Shown: piece after piece, positions 1 to 8,372 of the stretch
How positions within the stretch are numbered: position 1 is the first letter of the stretch
Layout: the number at the start of each line of letters is the position of its first letter
NCBI RefSeq assembly: GCF_014197445.1
Contig: NZ_JACIFO010000002.1
Coordinates: 361,372 to 425,371 of the forward strand
Direction: 5' to 3'
Source of the DNA: Mesonia hippocampi
GTDB lineage: Bacteria; Bacteroidota; Bacteroidia; Flavobacteriales; Flavobacteriaceae
Length of the DNA: 64,000 nt
Program-made: the position numbers and the translations under genes
Notes under the pieces: model-generated
The model's database searches: none
What the model was told of the DNA's origin: nothing
The model's input: only the letters and a program-made list of their open reading frames with translations

Positions 1-1987
1 TATATTCAGCTACGGCTAAAACATTTAGCTTGTTGAAAAAGGTTTTAGAGATACTGATTTCTACACCAGAAAGAAGTGCTTCAGATTCTGTGTATTTAAA
101 TAATTGCCCTGCATGTGGAAGTATAGAAAACTCTCCTGTTGGTTTTAAGAAAATGTAATTGCTAAAATAGTATGCATAAGGACTTATGCTTGCTTTAAAA
201 TCGGCATGTTTATAACTTAAATTTAAGTCTGTAACCCAGCCTTTTTCTGGGTTTAAGGTGTTATCGCCTTGTTCGTGTCTAAATGAACCATGGTGAATTC
301 CGTTAGCCGCTAATTCTATTGCTGTTGGTATTCTAAAATTGGTGCCGGCATTGGCGCTTATCTCCCAAAAATTACTAAACTCATGTTTTACTCCTGCCAT
401 TAAGTTAAAACTATGGTATTTTTTATTTAAAGGAGAACTGCGTAATGCATAATGGTTAGCTTCTTGGGAAGTGCTTCCGTTTTGAATTAGGTATTGGTAC
501 AGGTTGTTGTCGTAATATTTCTCTATATCAATGTGATTATAATCATAACGCAAGCCTAAGCTGATTAAAGTAGCTTTACTTTTTCTGTATTCGTGTGTTG
601 CAAAAAAAGCCAAATTGCTGCTTTTGTACTCTGGGAGCAAAAAGTTATAACCCGAAATTTGATTGTCTTTTAGCTGGGTTTGTATCCCTAGTTTACTTTT
701 GTGCTGTTCATTAAAAGTTTTGTTATAAACAAGCGCTAGGTTGTATGATTTTAATAAAAAATCTAATTCTACATTAGGGTCTTTTATAGGCGCTTGCTGG
801 TTTGGGTAATGTGTGTGGAAAGCGCTCCACTCTTGGCGATGATTTTCTTGGTATCCAAGGCTTAAATCAACCGAAGCGTTTTCTAAATAATAAGTGCTGT
901 TGTTTATAAACTTTAAGTGATTAACGCGTTGAAAAGGTAAATCTATATTGCGTTTATCCCCATCGGGAAGTACACGTTCTATCGAAGGAATCCCGTGAGA
1001 CCCTGGGAAAAAACCAGCCTTTTGGTATACGTTACTTATGCTTAGGGTAGATTTAAATTTTTTAGAATCATAACCTATTTGCCCATATAAGCTGGTCGAT
1101 TTTCCTGCCGTGTTTTTAAGCGATTCGTCGTAGATAGGAATTTGATAGTTGAGGTAGTTTATCATTTTAGTAGGCACATGATAATCTCCATAACTCGTAC
1201 CAGAAGCTTTTACTTTGTAAAACCAATTGTTGTTTTTATAGTTAAGCTGAAAAGCTCCACCAGTAGTATTATTAACGGTTTTCCCAACTAGATTTAACAT
1301 GCCCGATAAGCCTTCTTTGTCGGGTGTGTTTTCATTGTTTACTTTTAGCACACCACCAATGGCATCACTACCATAGGCAATAGCGCCTACGCCCTTTATG
1401 ATTAAGGCTTCTTCTACAGCCATGGGGTCTATTTCTAACCCGTGGTCTGCTCCCCATTGCTGTCCTTCTTGCTTTACCTCGTTTTCGGCAACTACAATAC
1501 GGTTTAATCCAAAACCTCTAATAATGGGTTTGGCACTTCCTGCTCCTATTTCCATAGCATTAACACCAGGGAGTTTTTCGAGGCTTTTTGCTAAAGAACC
1601 TGTATATTCTTTTTGGAGGTAAGCTTGGTTTACACGCTCTATAGAAAAGGTTGATTTTGTAATTTTAGAACCTTCAATAATCACTTCTTCAAGCAAATTA
1701 TCGCTTTGTAAAATGATATCTAAATGGATGTTTTTATCAATCTTTATAATGGTGTCTAAAGGCTGATATCCCACATAAGTTATGGTAAGATAGTAGTTGT
1801 TCTCGGAAAGGTTTTTTATTTTAAAATTACCATACTCGGAGGCAATTTCCGAGATATCATTTAGATGAATATGTGCATTAGGTAATGCTTCTTGCTCAGC
1901 ATTATGGATATGTCCTGTAAGTTGATATTGTGCATGTATACTTGTAGAAAAAACAAGTATAAACATAGCAAGCCAAAAAGCTTTCAT
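1..1987 (-). CDS. TonB-dependent outer-membrane receptor, C-terminus outside the window
   Basis: The minus-strand frame stays open from the ATG at 1985-1987 to the window edge, giving about 662 residues. The N-terminus is a signal peptide ending near SIHAQ. It is followed by a carboxypeptidase-regulatory-like beta-sandwich (about residues 20-100) and a plug domain with the hallmarks LEKLPGV and IRGFG (about 125-230). The rest is aromatic-rich barrel strands. Such receptors import chelated metals or other large solutes across the outer membrane using TonB energy. The gene lies 63 bp downstream of a small His/Cys protein on the same strand, which hints at a metal substrate; this is inference. 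The last barrel strands are missing, so the family cannot be fixed further. Confidence 0.93.
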   Translation of the reverse strand, partial: MKAFWLAMFILVFSTSIHAQYQLTGHIHNAEQEALPNAHIHLNDISEIASEYGNFKIKNLSENNYYLTITYVGYQPLDTIIKIDKNIHLDIILQSDNLLEEVIIEGSKITKSTFSIERVNQAYLQKEYTGSLAKSLEKLPGVNAMEIGAGSAKPIIRGFGLNRIVVAENEVKQEGQQWGADHGLEIDPMAVEEALIIKGVGAIAYGSDAIGGVLKVNNENTPDKEGLSGMLNLVGKTVNNTTGGAFQLNYKNNNWFYKVKASGTSYGDYHVPTKMINYLNYQIPIYDESLKNTAGKSTSLYGQIGYDSKKFKSTLSISNVYQKAGFFPGSHGIPSIERVLPDGDKRNIDLPFQRVNHLKFINNSTYYLENASVDLSLGYQENHRQEWSAFHTHYPNQQAPIKDPNVELDFLLKSYNLALVYNKTFNEQHKSKLGIQTQLKDNQISGYNFLLPEYKSSNLAFFATHEYRKSKATLISLGLRYDYNHIDIEKYYDNNLYQYLIQNGSTSQEANHYALRSSPLNKKYHSFNLMAGVKHEFSNFWEISANAGTNFRIPTAIELAANGIHHGSFRHEQGDNTLNPEKGWVTDLNLSYKHADFKASISPYAYYFSNYIFLKPTGEFSILPHAGQLFKYTESEALLSGVEISISKTFFNKLNVLAVAEY

Positions 1988-2050
1988 GAAATAATATTTT
2001 AATGAAAAAAAGAAATGGAGTAACCTTTTTTAAGGTTAAAGTACGTGCTT

Positions 2051-2380
2051 TTAAGCGTTTACAGGGGGAGCTCTTAACCTAACAAAAGCTTGTGCTTCTG
2101 TAGACGAAAGCTGTTTAATTAAGGTGCCTTCTGTATTTTGAGGTACTAAAGCTACTTCTGAAAATTGTATAATTTCAGGAGATAGATAGGGTTGAAAATG
2201 AAAATCACATAAAGAGCAAGTAAAATCCTGAGAAGCGATTTGTGTCTCTTGCTTGTGTGATGTTTCGGTTTTTGAGATGTTATGATCGTGCGAAAACTCA
2301 TGTATTGTTTGCATAGCAATACAAACAAGCAACACAAAGGCACTAAAAATGCCTATTATATTTTTAATTTTCGGATTCAT
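2051..2380 (-). CDS. Small exported or membrane-anchored His/Cys-containing protein, unknown function
   Basis: This 109-residue protein has one N-terminal hydrophobic segment (about residues 8-26), read as a signal peptide or anchor. It then has a His-rich stretch HEFSHDH and a CSLCDFHF motif, which together could bind a metal ion. The C-terminal 40 residues have no feature I recognise. It is transcribed towards, and ends 63 bp before, the TonB receptor gene, so the two probably form an operon. By analogy with small metal-binding proteins encoded beside receptors, a role in metal uptake or sensing is plausible but unproven. An inverted repeat GTACA-N13-TGTAC lies just upstream at 2385-2407. 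Confidence 0.7.
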   Translation of the reverse strand: MNPKIKNIIGIFSAFVLLVCIAMQTIHEFSHDHNISKTETSHKQETQIASQDFTCSLCDFHFQPYLSPEIIQFSEVALVPQNTEGTLIKQLSSTEAQAFVRLRAPPVNA

Positions 2381-2438
2381 AACGGTACAAATCTAATCAA
2401 AATGTACAGATAAAGTGTTTTTAAGAAGTTTTTTAACG

Positions 2439-3428
2439 TTAACTTAAAATATTTTTGATTAGATACTCTGCTATTTGTATCGTGTTAGTTGCGGCTCCTT
2501 TGCGGAGGTTGTCTGCAACAATCCACATGTTTATGGCCTTTGGGTGAGAGTGGTCTTTTCGGATACGTCCAATAAAAACATCGTTTTTCCCTTCGGCATA
2601 TATTGGCATAGGGTAGCTGTTTACTGCAGGGTTATCTTGTAAGGTAATTCCAGGAAAATCTTTTAAGGTTGTTTTTATTTCGTTTAGGTCAAAATCCTTT
2701 TCAAATTCAATATTTACCGCTTCACTATGTCCGCCAACTACAGGAATACGGACTGCCGTAGCAGAAACAAACACGTTTTCATCTCCCAATATTTTTTTGG
2801 TTTCGTGTGTAAGTTTCATTTCTTCTTTTGTATAATCGTTATCTAAAAAAACATCGCAATGAGGCAGGGCATTTTTATGAATAGGATAAGGGTATGCCAT
2901 TTCATCCTTTTTGTTGGCATATTCGTTCTCTAATTGTTTTACTGCTTTTACTCCAGTTCCTGTGATGGATTGGTAGGTAGATACAATTACACGTTTAACA
3001 CTAAATTTGTCATGTAAAGGTTTTAACGCCATAACCAATTGTATGGTAGAGCAGTTTGGGTTGGCAATAATTTTATCGTTTTTAGTTAAGCTCGTTGCGT
3101 TTATTTCTGGCACGATGAGCTTTTTTGTGTCATCCATTCGCCATGCGGAAGAATTATCGATAACATAAGTGCCAACAGCTGCAAATTTTGGTGCCCAAGT
3201 TAAGGATGTTTCTCCTCCAGCAGAAAATAAGGCAATGTCTGGTTGCATGTTTACGGCGGTTTCTAGTCCAACAATGCTATATGTTTTATGGTTAAAAGTG
3301 ATTTTTTTTCCTACAGATTTTTCTGAAGCAACAGGGATTAATTCTGTTACGGGAAAATTTCTTTCGGCCAATACTTTTAGCATAACCTGTCCTACCATAC
3401 CGGTAGCTCCTACAACTGCAACTTTCAT
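2439..3428 (-). CDS. asd: Aspartate-semialdehyde dehydrogenase
   Basis: The product is 329 residues, the usual family length. It reduces aspartyl phosphate to aspartate semialdehyde with NADPH, in the cytoplasmic pathway to lysine, diaminopimelate, threonine and methionine. The N-terminal Rossmann motif GATGMVG is at residues 7-13, the catalytic cysteine is Cys126 in NPNCST, and the conserved His is His234 in GGHSE. The ATG at 3428 places the nucleotide-binding motif at the normal position. Its upstream neighbour mscL is on the same strand but is separated by a hairpin at 3511-3534, so asd probably has its own promoter. Confidence 0.97.
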   Translation of the reverse strand: MKVAVVGATGMVGQVMLKVLAERNFPVTELIPVASEKSVGKKITFNHKTYSIVGLETAVNMQPDIALFSAGGETSLTWAPKFAAVGTYVIDNSSAWRMDDTKKLIVPEINATSLTKNDKIIANPNCSTIQLVMALKPLHDKFSVKRVIVSTYQSITGTGVKAVKQLENEYANKKDEMAYPYPIHKNALPHCDVFLDNDYTKEEMKLTHETKKILGDENVFVSATAVRIPVVGGHSEAVNIEFEKDFDLNEIKTTLKDFPGITLQDNPAVNSYPMPIYAEGKNDVFIGRIRKDHSHPKAINMWIVADNLRKGAATNTIQIAEYLIKNILS

Positions 3429-3510
3429 AAAAGAGATAATTTTATTTTGGCTAAAATATAAAAAGTTAGCCCAATTTAAAGAGACTAAGATAAAGAATTT
3501 TATAAAAGAG

Positions 3511-3534
3511 TAAACCCTGTAAAAACAGGGTTTA
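3511..3534 (-). terminator. Hairpin downstream of mscL
   Basis: A perfect 10-bp stem (TAAACCCTGT / ACAGGGTTTA) with an AAAA loop lies between mscL and asd. On the minus strand it follows the mscL stop codon and leads into a T-containing stretch, as expected for an intrinsic terminator or attenuator. The T tract is weak. Confidence 0.6.
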
Positions 3535-3561
3535 AAAATTATTTAGGTAGAGAAAAAAGGC

Positions 3562-3981
3562 TTATTTTTTTCTTAATTCATCTCTAATTTCAATAAGTAA
3601 TTCTTCTTGTGTTGGGCCTTTTGGGGCTTCTTTTACAGGAGCTTCTTTCTTTTTTGTTTTATCGTAAGCACGTAAGAAAATAAAAATAAAGAAGCCTACA
3701 ATTATAAAGTTAATTATAGCTTGGATAAGGTTACCATAGGTAATAACTGCAGCTTTAGCTTCGGTTGCTGCTGCAAGGCTATCGTAATGCTTTCCGTCTA
3801 AAGCGATAAATTTTTGGGTAAAATCTGTTCCTCCTGTTATTAACCCTATAACAGGGGTAATAATATCCTTTACCATAGAATCTACGATAGATTTAAAAGC
3901 TGCTCCAATTACTACGGCGGTAGCGAGCGAAACAACATCTCCTTTCATTAGGAATTTTTTAAAGTCTGAAATAAAACTCAT
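3562..3981 (-). CDS. mscL: Large-conductance mechanosensitive channel
   Basis: The 139-residue protein matches the MscL family in length and layout. It has an N-terminal amphipathic helix ([11 protein letters not shown]), a glycine/alanine-rich pore helix starting near residue 17 ([12 protein letters not shown]), a periplasmic loop and a second membrane helix (about residues 82-105). A charged cytoplasmic C-terminal helix follows. It opens under membrane tension to release solutes during osmotic downshock. It is likely a single-gene transcript, with alr 53 bp upstream on the same strand and a hairpin after it. Confidence 0.96.
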   Translation of the reverse strand: MSFISDFKKFLMKGDVVSLATAVVIGAAFKSIVDSMVKDIITPVIGLITGGTDFTQKFIALDGKHYDSLAAATEAKAAVITYGNLIQAIINFIIVGFFIFIFLRAYDKTKKKEAPVKEAPKGPTQEELLIEIRDELRKK

Positions 3982-4034
3982 ATTAGATTATTGTTTGATT
4001 ATACATAACGAAGTTACAGGATAATCTGTAATAA

Positions 4035-5147
4035 TTAAGAAATTATTTTTCTTTTTACACGTTGTGAAACCGAAGTGATTAATTCGTAAGAAATAGTTCC
4101 TGCGTTGTTGGCAAAGCTTTCTGCGCTTTTTCCTTTTCCAAAAACAATTACTTCGTCGCCTTCTTCACAGGGAATATCTGTTATGTCGACCATAACCATA
4201 TCCATACAAACATTGCCTATTATGGGGGCTAGCTTGTTATGGATAAGCACATTTGTTTTTTCTAAGCCATATATTCTATTTAATCCGTCGGCGTGTCCTA
4301 AAGGCAAGGTTGCTGTCCGCATGGTTTTTGGGGCAAAAAATTTACGGTTATAACTTACAGATTCCCCTTTGCTTATTGTATGAATTTGAGAAATAATGGT
4401 TTTTAAGGTAGCTGTAGGGATTAGTTGTTTATCAATTTCAGGTGTGTTTCCATATCCGTGTAAACCAATTCCAGACCTAACCATATCAAAATGTGCTTCA
4501 GGATAGTTTATAATACCAGAGGTGTTACAAAGGTGTTTTAGAAAAGAGGCTGTTAATTTTTGCTCTAAAAGCGCACACATTTGTGTAAATTTTTCTATTT
4601 GTTGTAGGGTAAAAGCTTTTTCAGATAAATCTTCACTTGCTGCCAAATGCGAGAATGCTCCTTCAACACGAATGCTTTTAGATTGATTGATTTTATGGGC
4701 AATGTTTTCTAATTCAGGCTCATCAAAACCAAGACGATTTAACCCTGTATTAAGTTTTAGGTGTATGGGGTAAGCTTGTAATTTTTTCTCTTGTGTTTTG
4801 TTTATAAATGCATCGAGTACAAAATTACTGTATATGCTAGGGGTTAAGTTGTTTTTTATGAGGGTTTCAAAATGCACAGATTGAGGGTGCAATACTAGGA
4901 TAGGTGTTGTAATACCTCCCTTGCGCAAATTTACACCTTCTTTAGTATAAGCAACAGCAAAATAATTTACTCCTAAATCCTCTAGTTTTTTGGCAATGGC
5001 AACGGCATCGCTTCCGTAGGCAAACGCCTTTACAACGCCTAAAAAAAGTGTGTTTTTATGTATTAGTGAACGTAGAAACCTGTAATTATGTTCTAATGCA
5101 TTAAGGTCTATTTCTAGTAAAGTTTCATTTACTTGGTTTGGTTTCAT
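4035..5147 (-). CDS. alr: Alanine racemase
   Basis: This 370-residue PLP enzyme interconverts L- and D-alanine for peptidoglycan synthesis. The PLP lysine is Lys40 in VVKAFAYG; the second catalytic base is Tyr266 in SVSYNR, and [10 protein letters not shown] is the conserved substrate-side loop near residue 224. Length and domain order (TIM barrel, then C-terminal beta domain) are normal. Its start overlaps the end of tdk by 23 bp, so the two genes are probably co-transcribed and translationally coupled. The overlap is unusually long but both reading frames are intact. Confidence 0.97.
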   Translation of the reverse strand: MKPNQVNETLLEIDLNALEHNYRFLRSLIHKNTLFLGVVKAFAYGSDAVAIAKKLEDLGVNYFAVAYTKEGVNLRKGGITTPILVLHPQSVHFETLIKNNLTPSIYSNFVLDAFINKTQEKKLQAYPIHLKLNTGLNRLGFDEPELENIAHKINQSKSIRVEGAFSHLAASEDLSEKAFTLQQIEKFTQMCALLEQKLTASFLKHLCNTSGIINYPEAHFDMVRSGIGLHGYGNTPEIDKQLIPTATLKTIISQIHTISKGESVSYNRKFFAPKTMRTATLPLGHADGLNRIYGLEKTNVLIHNKLAPIIGNVCMDMVMVDITDIPCEEGDEVIVFGKGKSAESFANNAGTISYELITSVSQRVKRKIIS

Positions 5148-5781
5148 GTGTTTTTACTTTTTGTATTTCTTCGGCTGCTTTTACATCGATGTTGTTTGTT
5201 TTATCATAAAGCATTGCTTTGTAATAGGCGGCTCGGCTTAGCGGTTCGTAGGCGTCAACTTCTCCTAGTAAAACAAGTTCTTTATTGGTGTTTTTTCGAT
5301 AACTAAATTGTGCTAAATTACCTGTGCGCGTACAAACGGCATGCACTTTAGTTACATACTCGGCAGTAGCCATAAGGTTGGGCATTGGCCCAAAAGGATT
5401 TCCTTTAAAATCCATATCTAAACCAGCTACAATTACTCGGATACCTTTGTTTGCAAGGTCGTTACATACATGGACAATTTCTTCATCAAAAAACTGCGCT
5501 TCATCTATTCCTACAACATCACAACCGTCGGCAAGAAGGCTGATATTTGCCGCTGCAGGAACAGGTGTAGATCTAATTTGTGAATCATCGTGCGATACGA
5601 CCAATTCATCATCATAACGCGTATCTAATGCGGGTTTAAAAATTTCTACCTTTTGCTTTGCAAATTGAGCACGCTTAAGCCTGCGGATAAGCTCTTCGGT
5701 TTTACCAGAAAACATACTCCCGCAGATTACTTCTATCCACCCAAATTGCTCTTTATGGTTTACTGTATTTTCGAGAAACAT
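5125..5781 (-). CDS. tdk: Thymidine kinase
   Basis: The product is a 218-residue type II (TK1-like) thymidine kinase of the pyrimidine salvage pathway. The P-loop GSMFSGKT is at residues 21-28, and the catalytic/Mg-binding DEAQFFDEE begins near residue 93. The lasso region contains the sequence VCTRTG followed by FSYRK, with fewer zinc-binding cysteines than the four-Cys form. It is the first gene of a tdk-alr pair. The ATG at 5781 is followed by about 15 residues before the beta strand that leads to the P-loop, which fits the family. Confidence 0.97.
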   Translation of the reverse strand: MFLENTVNHKEQFGWIEVICGSMFSGKTEELIRRLKRAQFAKQKVEIFKPALDTRYDDELVVSHDDSQIRSTPVPAAANISLLADGCDVVGIDEAQFFDEEIVHVCNDLANKGIRVIVAGLDMDFKGNPFGPMPNLMATAEYVTKVHAVCTRTGNLAQFSYRKNTNKELVLLGEVDAYEPLSRAAYYKAMLYDKTNNIDVKAAEEIQKVKTHETKPSK

Positions 5782-5881
5782 TTTGTAATTTTCAGCACTT
5801 TTTCAGAAAAAATCCTATTATTTTTATATCGGATAAAGTTACTAAAATACAAGCCTACCTAAAAGCCAAATTAAAAAAGTT

Positions 5882-6676
5882 ATGAAGAAGAATTTAGAAG
5901 CAGAATTGTTAAGTATAGCACATAAAATATTACAACTGAAAGATAAATCAGATATAGAAGAACTTAAAGCAATTACGGCAAAACTGTATGAGAAAATACT
6001 GGTGCTTTCTTATGTAGATGAGCATTTTAAAGAAACTGCTCCAACCTTGGGGAAGTCTGGATATGAGGAAGTGATAAAGGAAGATTTCGCCCATCAAAAA
6101 GCACGCCCAGATGGAACAGAATACAACGAAAGTGCCGAAGAGCTGATCGAGCCAAATACTGAAAAGATAAAAGATATTGTGGCACAAATGGATCCCGAAA
6201 CTACACAAGTAGATGAACTTTTTAAGGAAATAACCGAAACAGATACTCCTAAAGAAGAAGATTTTGGCGTGCATTATGATAAATTACCAACTTTCGAGCC
6301 CGTAAACAATAACGAAAAACCAACACCAGAGCCTAAAAATACTGGAGAAACCGAAGAAAATAATGAACCTGAAGAGAATTTATTCACCCAAAAAACAACC
6401 AACCAGAATTTAGGAGAGCAAAAACAATCTTTAAACGATCGCCTAAAAAAAGGAATCAATATAGGTCTTAACGACAGGCTTGCTTACATTAAACATTTGT
6501 TTGATGGCAATGCAGACGATTATAACCGAGTGTTATCGCAATTAAACACCTCTTCGTCTTTCGAAAAGGCAATAACATTTATCGAAACAATGATAAAACC
6601 AGATTATAATAACTGGGAAGGAAAAGAAGAATGGGAAAATAAATTTTTACAAACGATAGAAAATAAATTCAATTAA
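5882..6676 (+). CDS. Uncharacterised acidic cytoplasmic protein encoded with rsmI
   Basis: I do not recognise a named domain in this 264-residue protein. It has no signal peptide. Residues 1-50 look helical. Residues 60-190 are rich in Glu, Pro, Thr and Asn and probably disordered. The C-terminal 70 residues (from about LNDRLAYIKHLF) look folded and helical and are likely the conserved functional part. The stop overlaps the rsmI start by one base (TAATG type), so the two are translationally coupled. This suggests a ribosome-related or at least co-regulated role, which is inference only. Confidence 0.8.
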   Translation: MKKNLEAELLSIAHKILQLKDKSDIEELKAITAKLYEKILVLSYVDEHFKETAPTLGKSGYEEVIKEDFAHQKARPDGTEYNESAEELIEPNTEKIKDIVAQMDPETTQVDELFKEITETDTPKEEDFGVHYDKLPTFEPVNNNEKPTPEPKNTGETEENNEPEENLFTQKTTNQNLGEQKQSLNDRLKKGINIGLNDRLAYIKHLFDGNADDYNRVLSQLNTSSSFEKAITFIETMIKPDYNNWEGKEEWENKFLQTIENKFN

Positions 6677-7344
6677 TGTCAAAACTATATATAGTACCAA
6701 CACCTATAGGGAATTTAAGCGACATTACGTTTAGGGCTATCGAGGTTTTAAAAACAGCCGATTTTATCCTTGCGGAAGATACACGTACAAGCGGAAAGCT
6801 TTTAAAACATTATGAGATAACAACTCCAATGCATAGCCACCACATGCATAATGAGCACAAAACATTACCTAAAATTATAAACAGGCTAAAAGCGGGAGAA
6901 ACGGCAGCTTTGATTAGCGATGCAGGAACTCCTGCAATTTCAGACCCAGGTTTTTTAATTACCCGTGCTTGTATAGAAGAAAATATTAAAGTAGAGTGCC
7001 TGCCAGGAGCAACTGCCTTTGTTCCTGCTTTAGTAAACAGTGGTTTGCCAAACGATAAGTTTGTTTTTGAAGGTTTTTTGCCTCCTAAAAAAGGAAGAAA
7101 AACAAGATTAACAACACTTGCAGAAGAAGAGCGCACGTGTATTTTTTACGAATCTCCGTATAAATTACTAAAAACATTAAAGGACTTTGCAACTTATTTT
7201 GGCGGGGAAAGAGCTATTTCGGTATCTCGAGAAATTAGTAAACTGCACGAAGAAACCATTAGAGGAACAATAACAGAAGTGATGGCTCATTTTGAGCAAA
7301 AACCACCAAAAGGAGAGTTTGTTTTGGTCGTGGCAGGTAAATAA
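6676..7344 (+). CDS. rsmI: 16S rRNA (cytidine(1402)-2'-O)-methyltransferase
   Basis: The protein is 222 residues, close to the shorter Bacteroidota form that lacks the C-terminal HTH extension. The SAM-dependent tetrapyrrole-methylase fold is shown by the N-terminal YIVPTPIGNL, the AEDTR motif near residue 35, the ISDAGTPAISDPG loop and a Pro-Gly-Ala turn (CLPGAT). RsmI adds the 2'-O-methyl group to C1402 in the ribosomal P site. It overlaps the preceding acidic protein by one base and is followed by a bidirectional hairpin. Confidence 0.96.
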   Translation: MSKLYIVPTPIGNLSDITFRAIEVLKTADFILAEDTRTSGKLLKHYEITTPMHSHHMHNEHKTLPKIINRLKAGETAALISDAGTPAISDPGFLITRACIEENIKVECLPGATAFVPALVNSGLPNDKFVFEGFLPPKKGRKTRLTTLAEEERTCIFYESPYKLLKTLKDFATYFGGERAISVSREISKLHEETIRGTITEVMAHFEQKPPKGEFVLVVAGK

Positions 7345-7348
7345 AAAT

Positions 7349-7386
7349 ATAAACGCAGCCTATTGTTAATTTTAGGATGCGTTTAT
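7349..7386. terminator. Bidirectional hairpin between convergent genes
   Basis: ATAAACGCA at 7349-7357 pairs with TGCGTTTAT at 7378-7386, with further pairing inside. The hairpin lies between rsmI (plus) and the ankyrin gene (minus) and can serve both transcripts. Confidence 0.65.
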
Positions 7387-7400
7387 TTGTTTTCTGTAAA

Positions 7401-7790
7401 TTACTTGTTGCTAGCAGTAATTACCGCTAGAGCATCTTTTGCATTAGAAAGTTCTGCAAATTTCTTAGCTGTAAATTTTTCTTTGTCAGATTTTAAAGAA
7501 AGCTTAGCTCCGTTTTCGATAAGAAGCGCTAAAATTTCAGCTTTGTTATAACGCGCAGCATACATTGCAGGCGTTTTTCCTAAAGATTTTTTGTTAACAT
7601 CCTCACCTAAGGCGATAAGTTGTTTTACAACTTCTACATTTCCTTTGATGATTGCTTTGCAAAAAGAGTTTAATTCCGTTTTTTCTACAGGAGAAGACGC
7701 TATAACTTCTGGGTGAAAATGAGAATTGCTATACGCAAAACTTCCTAAAGAAAAACTGGCGAGTAAACAGGTTAAAATAACTTTTTTCAT
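7401..7790 (-). CDS. Exported ankyrin-repeat protein
   Basis: This 129-residue protein begins with a signal peptide (about residues 1-19, cleavage near SFA). Two to three ankyrin repeats follow, recognisable by NVEVVKQLIALGEDVNKKS and the TPAMYAARYNKAEILALLIENGA pattern (about residues 50-95). Ankyrin repeats mediate protein contacts; the partner here is unknown. It probably acts in the periplasm. It is transcribed alone, with convergent rsmI downstream. Confidence 0.85.
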   Translation of the reverse strand: MKKVILTCLLASFSLGSFAYSNSHFHPEVIASSPVEKTELNSFCKAIIKGNVEVVKQLIALGEDVNKKSLGKTPAMYAARYNKAEILALLIENGAKLSLKSDKEKFTAKKFAELSNAKDALAVITASNK

Positions 7791-7903
7791 GAGTAAAAAT
7801 TTTTAATAGTAAATAAGTTCATTTATTTAATAAGACTCATAAAAGTTACATTTGTTACAACCTAAAGTTTAATTTTAAATAAAAATAAGGTTAAAAAAAT
7901 GTA

Positions 7904-8335
7904 TTATTGCTTTGTTTTTGTGCTATTTATACGACATATATTTTTTAATAATAAATAGAATTCATCAATGCTTTCTTGGGTATAGGAGGATAAATTAATT
8001 GCGATATGCTCGTTTTGTTGCGTTTTTATAAAAATATCTTTTCCCTGCTTTTTAGCTTCTAATAAAATGTCGTTTTTTATTCTTTCGGCGGGTTTATCAC
8101 CAAGTTTATACCTTACAAATACGGCATCATAAACAACGGTGTTTTTGGTTGTTTTAGAAACAAATAATACATATAATATCCCTGCGTTGGCAATAACAAT
8201 AAGAAAAAAGAATAAGGTTTTAGGATAGAAAAAGTAACCTATTAAACTCCCGATAAGCGTTAAAATTGATAAAAGCAAAACAATTAAATGCTGTAAGGTT
8301 TTTTTATGCTTAAATTTGAGCTGTTTGTTTTCCAT
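7904..8335 (-). CDS. Small membrane protein of unknown function
   Basis: The 143-residue product has two adjacent hydrophobic helices (about residues 14-34 and 38-58) joined by a short turn, then a soluble domain of about 80 residues. This resembles small bacterial-PH-like or two-helix membrane proteins, but I recognise no motif that fixes a family. It lies divergently from recJ with only 37 bp between the start codons, so both promoters must overlap there. Confidence 0.7.
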   Translation of the reverse strand: MENKQLKFKHKKTLQHLIVLLLSILTLIGSLIGYFFYPKTLFFFLIVIANAGILYVLFVSKTTKNTVVYDAVFVRYKLGDKPAERIKNDILLEAKKQGKDIFIKTQQNEHIAINLSSYTQESIDEFYLLLKNICRINSTKTKQ

Positions 8336-8372
8336 GCCCTAAAAGTAACAAAGAAACTTTATACCCAAAAAT

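Noticed and set aside
2152..2343. Second small minus-strand frame overlapping the His/Cys protein gene
   Set aside because: It lies wholly within the gene at 2051-2380 in another frame and has no supportable features.
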